Assembly (NCBI GenBank): GCA_046153995.1 | Contig: JBJXEH010000128.1 | Coordinates: 1-9,201 of the forward strand | Length of the DNA: 9,201 nucleotides | Reading direction: 5' to 3' | From: SZUA-430 sp046153995 | GTDB taxonomy: Bacteria; Pseudomonadota; Alphaproteobacteria; Micropepsales; Micropepsaceae | Part shown: positions 6,125-9,201 of the stretch, piece by piece | How the letters are laid out: the number at the start of each line of letters is the position of its first letter | How positions within the stretch are numbered: position 1 is the stretch's first letter | Position numbers and translations under genes: made by a program | The notes under the pieces: model-generated | Databases searched by the model: none | The model's input: the letters and a program-made list of their open reading frames with translations, nothing else | Told to the model about the DNA's origin: nothing

Positions 6125-6877
6125 ATGAGCGAGAAAGAAGGGAACGACGGCGACCGGATCGCGAAAGTGTTGGCGAGGGCGGGCGTTTGCTCGCGCCGTG
6201 ATGCTGAGCGTTTGATTGCCGAGGGGCGGGTGACGGTGGACGGCGAGAAGCTCTCGACGCCTGCGTTCAAGGTTAAGGCGGGGGCGAAGATCACCGTTGA
6301 CGGAAAGCCGGTGAAGGAACCGGAGCGGGTGCGGCTGTTTCGCTACCATAAGCCCAAGGGCCTCGTTACCACGCACCGCGACGAGAAGGGGCGCGCGACT
6401 GTGTTCGAGAACCTGCCTTCGGGCATGCCGCGGGTGATTTCGATCGGACGGCTCGACTACAATTCGGAAGGGTTGCTGCTGCTCACGAACGACGGCGAGC
6501 TCGCGCGCAAGTTGGAGCTGCCGTCGAGCGGGTGGATCAGGCGTTACCGTGTTCGCGTGTTCGGGAAGTTGGTGCAGGCCGATCTCGACCGGCTGCTCAA
6601 GGGCATCGAGATCGACGGCGTCAAATATCACCCTATCGAGGCGAAACTGGACCGGCAGCAGGGCGGAAACGCGTGGGCGACGCTTGCGCTGAAAGAAGGC
6701 AAGAACCGCGAAGTGCGCCGGCTGATGGAGCACATCGGGGTGAAGGTGAACCGGCTTATCCGGGTGACCTTCGGGCCGTTCCATCTGGGGCAGCTGAAAG
6801 AAGGCGACGCCGACGAGATTCCGGCCAAGGTGTTTCGCGACCAACTCGGCATCAAGAAGGGCGTGGGCTGGGCTTAA
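6125..6877 (+). CDS. rluB: rRNA pseudouridine synthase, RsuA/RluB family
   Basis: The 250-residue protein has an N-terminal S4 RNA-binding domain (about 10-57, RIAKVLARAGVCSRRDAERL) and a pseudouridine synthase domain. The catalytic Asp111 lies in GRLDYNSEGLLLLTNDGEL. GKNREVRRLMEHIG and VNRLIRVTFGPF are the usual C-terminal motifs of the RsuA/RluB/RluE/RluF group. The S4 domain and the long thumb-like segment favour RluB, which isomerises U2605 of 23S rRNA; RsuA-type specificity cannot be excluded. An in-frame TAG at 6119-6121 rules out an earlier start, and the GGGG before the ATG directly abuts it, an unusually short spacing. The stop overlaps the rsmD start by one base (TAATG), so the two are translationally coupled. 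Confidence 0.88.
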   Translation: MSEKEGNDGDRIAKVLARAGVCSRRDAERLIAEGRVTVDGEKLSTPAFKVKAGAKITVDGKPVKEPERVRLFRYHKPKGLVTTHRDEKGRATVFENLPSGMPRVISIGRLDYNSEGLLLLTNDGELARKLELPSSGWIRRYRVRVFGKLVQADLDRLLKGIEIDGVKYHPIEAKLDRQQGGNAWATLALKEGKNREVRRLMEHIGVKVNRLIRVTFGPFHLGQLKEGDADEIPAKVFRDQLGIKKGVGWA

Positions 6878-7452
6878 TGCGGATCGTTGCGGGCAAGCAC
6901 CGGGGTCTGTCGCTCGCCACGCCGAAGGACGGGCGGGTGCGGCCGACGTCGGACCGCGTGCGCGAGGCACTGTTCAATGTGCTCGCACACAACGATTTCG
7001 GGATCGGGTTCCAGGTCGAGGGCGCGCGGGTACTCGACCTCTTTGCGGGCACGGGCGCGTTGGGGTTGGAGGCGCTTTCGCGTGGAGCGGCCTATGCGCT
7101 CTTCGTGGACGATCACTTCGAAAGCCGCGGGTTGATCCGTCGCAACGTCGAAGCCGCACACGCGACGGGTGCCACCAAGATTTGGCGGCGCGATGCGACG
7201 GTCCTGGGCGACATGCCGGGAAACGCCGGAGGGCCATTCGACCTCGTGTTCCTCGATCCGCCATATCGCAAAGGGCTCGCCGAACTGGCACTCGCGAGTG
7301 CGCGAGACGGCGGGTGGCTGGGGGCGAAGGCGCTCATCGTGGCCGAGATGGCGGCGGACGAAGCGTTCGTGATGCCTGCGAGGTTTTCGGCACTGGACGA
7401 GCGGACTTATGGCGATACGAAGGTGGTGTTGCTGACGCCTGCGGTGGCGTAA
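6877..7452 (+). CDS. rsmD: 16S rRNA (guanine(966)-N(2))-methyltransferase RsmD
   Basis: This is a 191-residue SAM-dependent Rossmann methyltransferase that methylates N2 of G966 in 16S rRNA. The N-terminal MRIVAGKHRG and RPTSDRVREALFNVL are RsmD hallmarks. The SAM-binding loop is LDLFAGTGALGLEALSRGA (53-71), and the catalytic DPPY is at 127-130. The frame extends upstream of 6877, but the RsmD-type start and the one-base overlap with the stop of the preceding gene fix the ATG here. Length is normal. Translation is probably coupled to the pseudouridine synthase gene, giving a two-gene ribosomal RNA modification operon; the hydrolase gene that follows after 9 bases may be part of it. Confidence 0.94.
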   Translation: MRIVAGKHRGLSLATPKDGRVRPTSDRVREALFNVLAHNDFGIGFQVEGARVLDLFAGTGALGLEALSRGAAYALFVDDHFESRGLIRRNVEAAHATGATKIWRRDATVLGDMPGNAGGPFDLVFLDPPYRKGLAELALASARDGGWLGAKALIVAEMAADEAFVMPARFSALDERTYGDTKVVLLTPAVA

Positions 7453-7461
7453 ACTCGCCTC

Positions 7462-8235
7462 ATGACCGACGAGCCGATTTCACCGCCGCCCCGGCGCTTG
7501 TTGTTTTTAGAACCGCGCGGGCTAATCGACATCCCGACGCTGTTTATAGCGGCGCCGTTCTTGCTGACCGCGCCGCGCGGGCGGAAGCATGGCGTGGTGG
7601 TGCTGCCGGGGTTTGGCGCGGACGACCGGTCGACGTTGCTGCTTAGGCGGTATTTGTCGCTGCTCGGTTACGACGTGCAGGGGTGGAACCGCGGCCGCAA
7701 CGTGCGCAGACCCGGCGAGGATTTGCCGGCCGTGATCGCGCAGATCAAAGCGCTGAGGACGAAGCACAACGCGGCGGTCACGCTGATCGGGTGGAGCCGC
7801 GGCGGGATCATGGCGCGCGAGATCGCGCGGCAGGTTCCGGACGATATCCGGATGGTGATCACGCTCGGTAGTCCGTTCGCCGATCCGAATGCGAACAACG
7901 TCGGCGCAATTTGGAAACTCATCACTGGCGAGGACGTGCCGCGCAACCCCGAGCGCATCGAACAGCTTGCCGAGCCCATTCCCGTTCCGGCGACGGCGAT
8001 CTACACGAAGCAAGACGGCGTCGTCGCGTGGCGCGCATGCCTCGAACGCGAGGGCGACAACCGCGAAAACGTCGAAGTACGCTCGACGCATATCGGCCTC
8101 GGCTTCCACCCACCAGCGCTCTGGGCAATCGCCGACCGCCTCGCGCAGAAATGGGGCACGTGGAAACCGTTCAAGCCGAGCAAGCTGGTGGCGCCGTTCT
8201 TCCCGCGGAAGCCAGGCGTGTACTACGCCGGGTGA
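7462..8235 (+). CDS. Alpha/beta hydrolase family protein
   Basis: A 257-residue alpha/beta-hydrolase. VVVLPGFGADDRST (45-58) gives the oxyanion-hole strand, GWSRGG (110-115) is the nucleophile elbow with Ser112, and ITLGSPF follows. The likely triad is Ser112, Asp185 (YTKQDGVV) and His210 (STHIGLG). The LGSPF and THIGLGF wording resembles PGAP1/lipase-like esterases, so an acyl ester substrate is likely, but the exact one is unknown. A hydrophobic stretch at about 22-36 (IDIPTLFIAAPFLLT) could touch a membrane but is too short and interrupted to call a signal peptide. No clear Shine-Dalgarno precedes the ATG, and it lies 9 bases after rsmD, so it may depend on coupling. It converges on mutL with 3 bases between the stop codons. 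Confidence 0.82.
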   Translation: MTDEPISPPPRRLLFLEPRGLIDIPTLFIAAPFLLTAPRGRKHGVVVLPGFGADDRSTLLLRRYLSLLGYDVQGWNRGRNVRRPGEDLPAVIAQIKALRTKHNAAVTLIGWSRGGIMAREIARQVPDDIRMVITLGSPFADPNANNVGAIWKLITGEDVPRNPERIEQLAEPIPVPATAIYTKQDGVVAWRACLEREGDNRENVEVRSTHIGLGFHPPALWAIADRLAQKWGTWKPFKPSKLVAPFFPRKPGVYYAG

Positions 8236-8238
8236 CCG

Positions 8239-9201
8239 TCAGCGGCGGCCGAAGAGTTTTTCGACATCAGCGAGTTTCAGTTCCACATATGTCGGCCGAC
8301 CATGGTTGCATTGACCGCTGAGGGGGGTCTGCTCCATTTCGCGCAGGAGCGCGTTCATTTCTTCGAGCGTGAGGCTTCGCCCTGCCCTGACCGCGCTGTG
8401 GCAGGCCATGGTCGAGCAGACTTCGTCGAGGCGCTCTTTCAGCGACAAGCCGGCGCCGTATTCGGCGATTTCGTCGGCGAGGTCTTGGACTAGGCCTTTG
8501 ACGTCGCCGCCTTTCAGCAGCGCTGGAACTTCGCGAACGAGGACGGCGTCGGCACCGAATTGTTCGAGGATGAGACCGAGTTCGGCTAGCTCGCCCACGC
8601 GCGACGTGATCCGATCGACGGATGGCCCGTCGAGGTCGACGACTTCGGGGATCAGCAGCGCTTGGCGTTCGATGCCTTTGGCGGCGATTGCGCGTTGCAT
8701 GCGGTCGAGCATCAATCGCTCGTGGGCGGCGTGCTGATCCACGATGACGATGCCGTCGCCGGTTTGCGCGACGATGTAGGTGTTGTGCAGCTGGCCGCGG
8801 GCGACACCCAAGGGAAAGCGGTCGTTGCTTGGTTGCGTTTGGTCGAGCGGGCGGACGAGCGGTGGGGCGTCGATGAACCCGCGCTGCGGCGGTTCATAGA
8901 AGGCGGCCGCTTCGCGCAGCAGTCCCGGGCTCGGGCGCGGTTCGGCGAACGCGTAGGTCTGCGTGGAGGCGAAGCGATCGAGCGTGCTGGAGGCGACGGT
9001 GGTTGACGTGCGCGTTCCACCGGCGTGGATCGCGGCTTTCAGTGCGCTCACGATCAGGCCGCGGATCAGGGCAGCGTCGCGGAAGCGGACCTCGGTCTTT
9101 GCCGGGTGGACGTTGACATCGACATCGTGCGCCGGGAGATCTAGGAACAATGCCACGACGGGGTGGCGGTCGCGGGCCAGCACGTCGGCATAGGCGCCGC
9201 G
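8239..9201 (-). CDS. mutL: DNA mismatch repair protein MutL (C-terminal 320 residues; 5'-partial)
   Basis: The frame is open to the right edge, so the N-terminal ATPase part lies outside. The visible protein starts in the transducer domain (RGAYADVL, then VDVNVHPAKTEVRF), passes a poorly conserved Pro/Arg/Ala-rich linker, and ends in the dimerisation/endonuclease domain. That domain has the motifs DQHAAHERLMLD (codons within 8704-8739), QALLIP (fits the beta-clamp-binding Q-x-x-L/I-x-P pattern), ACHSAVRAGR and CNHGRPTY, and the protein ends in LFGRR. MutL couples mismatch recognition to strand removal; the DQHA-x2-E-x4-E motif marks forms that nick DNA themselves. Here the last Glu of the motif is Asp. 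The family is certain; nicking activity is likely but not proven by sequence. Confidence 0.95.
   Translation of the reverse strand, partial: RGAYADVLARDRHPVVALFLDLPAHDVDVNVHPAKTEVRFRDAALIRGLIVSALKAAIHAGGTRTSTTVASSTLDRFASTQTYAFAEPRPSPGLLREAAAFYEPPQRGFIDAPPLVRPLDQTQPSNDRFPLGVARGQLHNTYIVAQTGDGIVIVDQHAAHERLMLDRMQRAIAAKGIERQALLIPEVVDLDGPSVDRITSRVGELAELGLILEQFGADAVLVREVPALLKGGDVKGLVQDLADEIAEYGAGLSLKERLDEVCSTMACHSAVRAGRSLTLEEMNALLREMEQTPLSGQCNHGRPTYVELKLADVEKLFGRR

Noticed and set aside
6047..6970. Minus-strand open frame of 307 codons opposite the pseudouridine synthase gene
   Set aside because: It covers the palindrome and the reverse strand of two clear genes, and its product is low in complexity and unlike any family I know.

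Overview
The window looks like chromosomal DNA of a high-GC alphaproteobacterium. The evidence is a perfect CtrA-type box (TTAA-N7-TTAA) in front of a PAS histidine kinase whose catalytic core resembles PleC/DivJ, together with the neighbouring housekeeping genes tadA, an rluB-type pseudouridine synthase, rsmD and mutL. Genus cannot be decided from the sequence alone.

Layout. Positions 1-2004 (+) carry two tandem, diverged phosphotransferases of the ACAD10/11 N-terminal (aminoglycoside-phosphotransferase-fold) type; the first is cut by the left edge. A CtrA-like box at 2013-2027 precedes a soluble two-PAS histidine kinase (2096-3643, +). The gap between this kinase and the convergent acyl-CoA dehydrogenase gene (4235-5476, -) is filled almost exactly by a 564-bp unit (3657-4220). 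That unit is bounded by 28-bp inverted repeats with one mismatch and contains a GxxExxY gene broken by an in-frame TGA at codon 9. Next come tadA (5547-6011, -), a 90-bp near-perfect palindromic repeat (6025-6114), a divergent rluB-type gene overlapping rsmD by one base (6125-7452, +), an alpha/beta hydrolase (7462-8235, +), and the C-terminal part of mutL running off the right edge (8239-9201, -).

How the genes may work together. The two kinases and the acyl-CoA dehydrogenase match the two halves of the animal ACAD10/ACAD11 fusion proteins and the LvaA/LvaC pair of Pseudomonas levulinate catabolism. There, a 4-hydroxyacyl-CoA is phosphorylated and the dehydrogenase-fold enzyme then removes the phosphate so that beta-oxidation can continue. 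I infer a dispersed 4-hydroxyacyl-CoA module here. tadA, rluB and rsmD form a translation and RNA-modification cluster, and mutL is mismatch repair. The most unusual structure is the inverted-repeat-bounded GxxExxY unit, which looks like a small inserted cassette.
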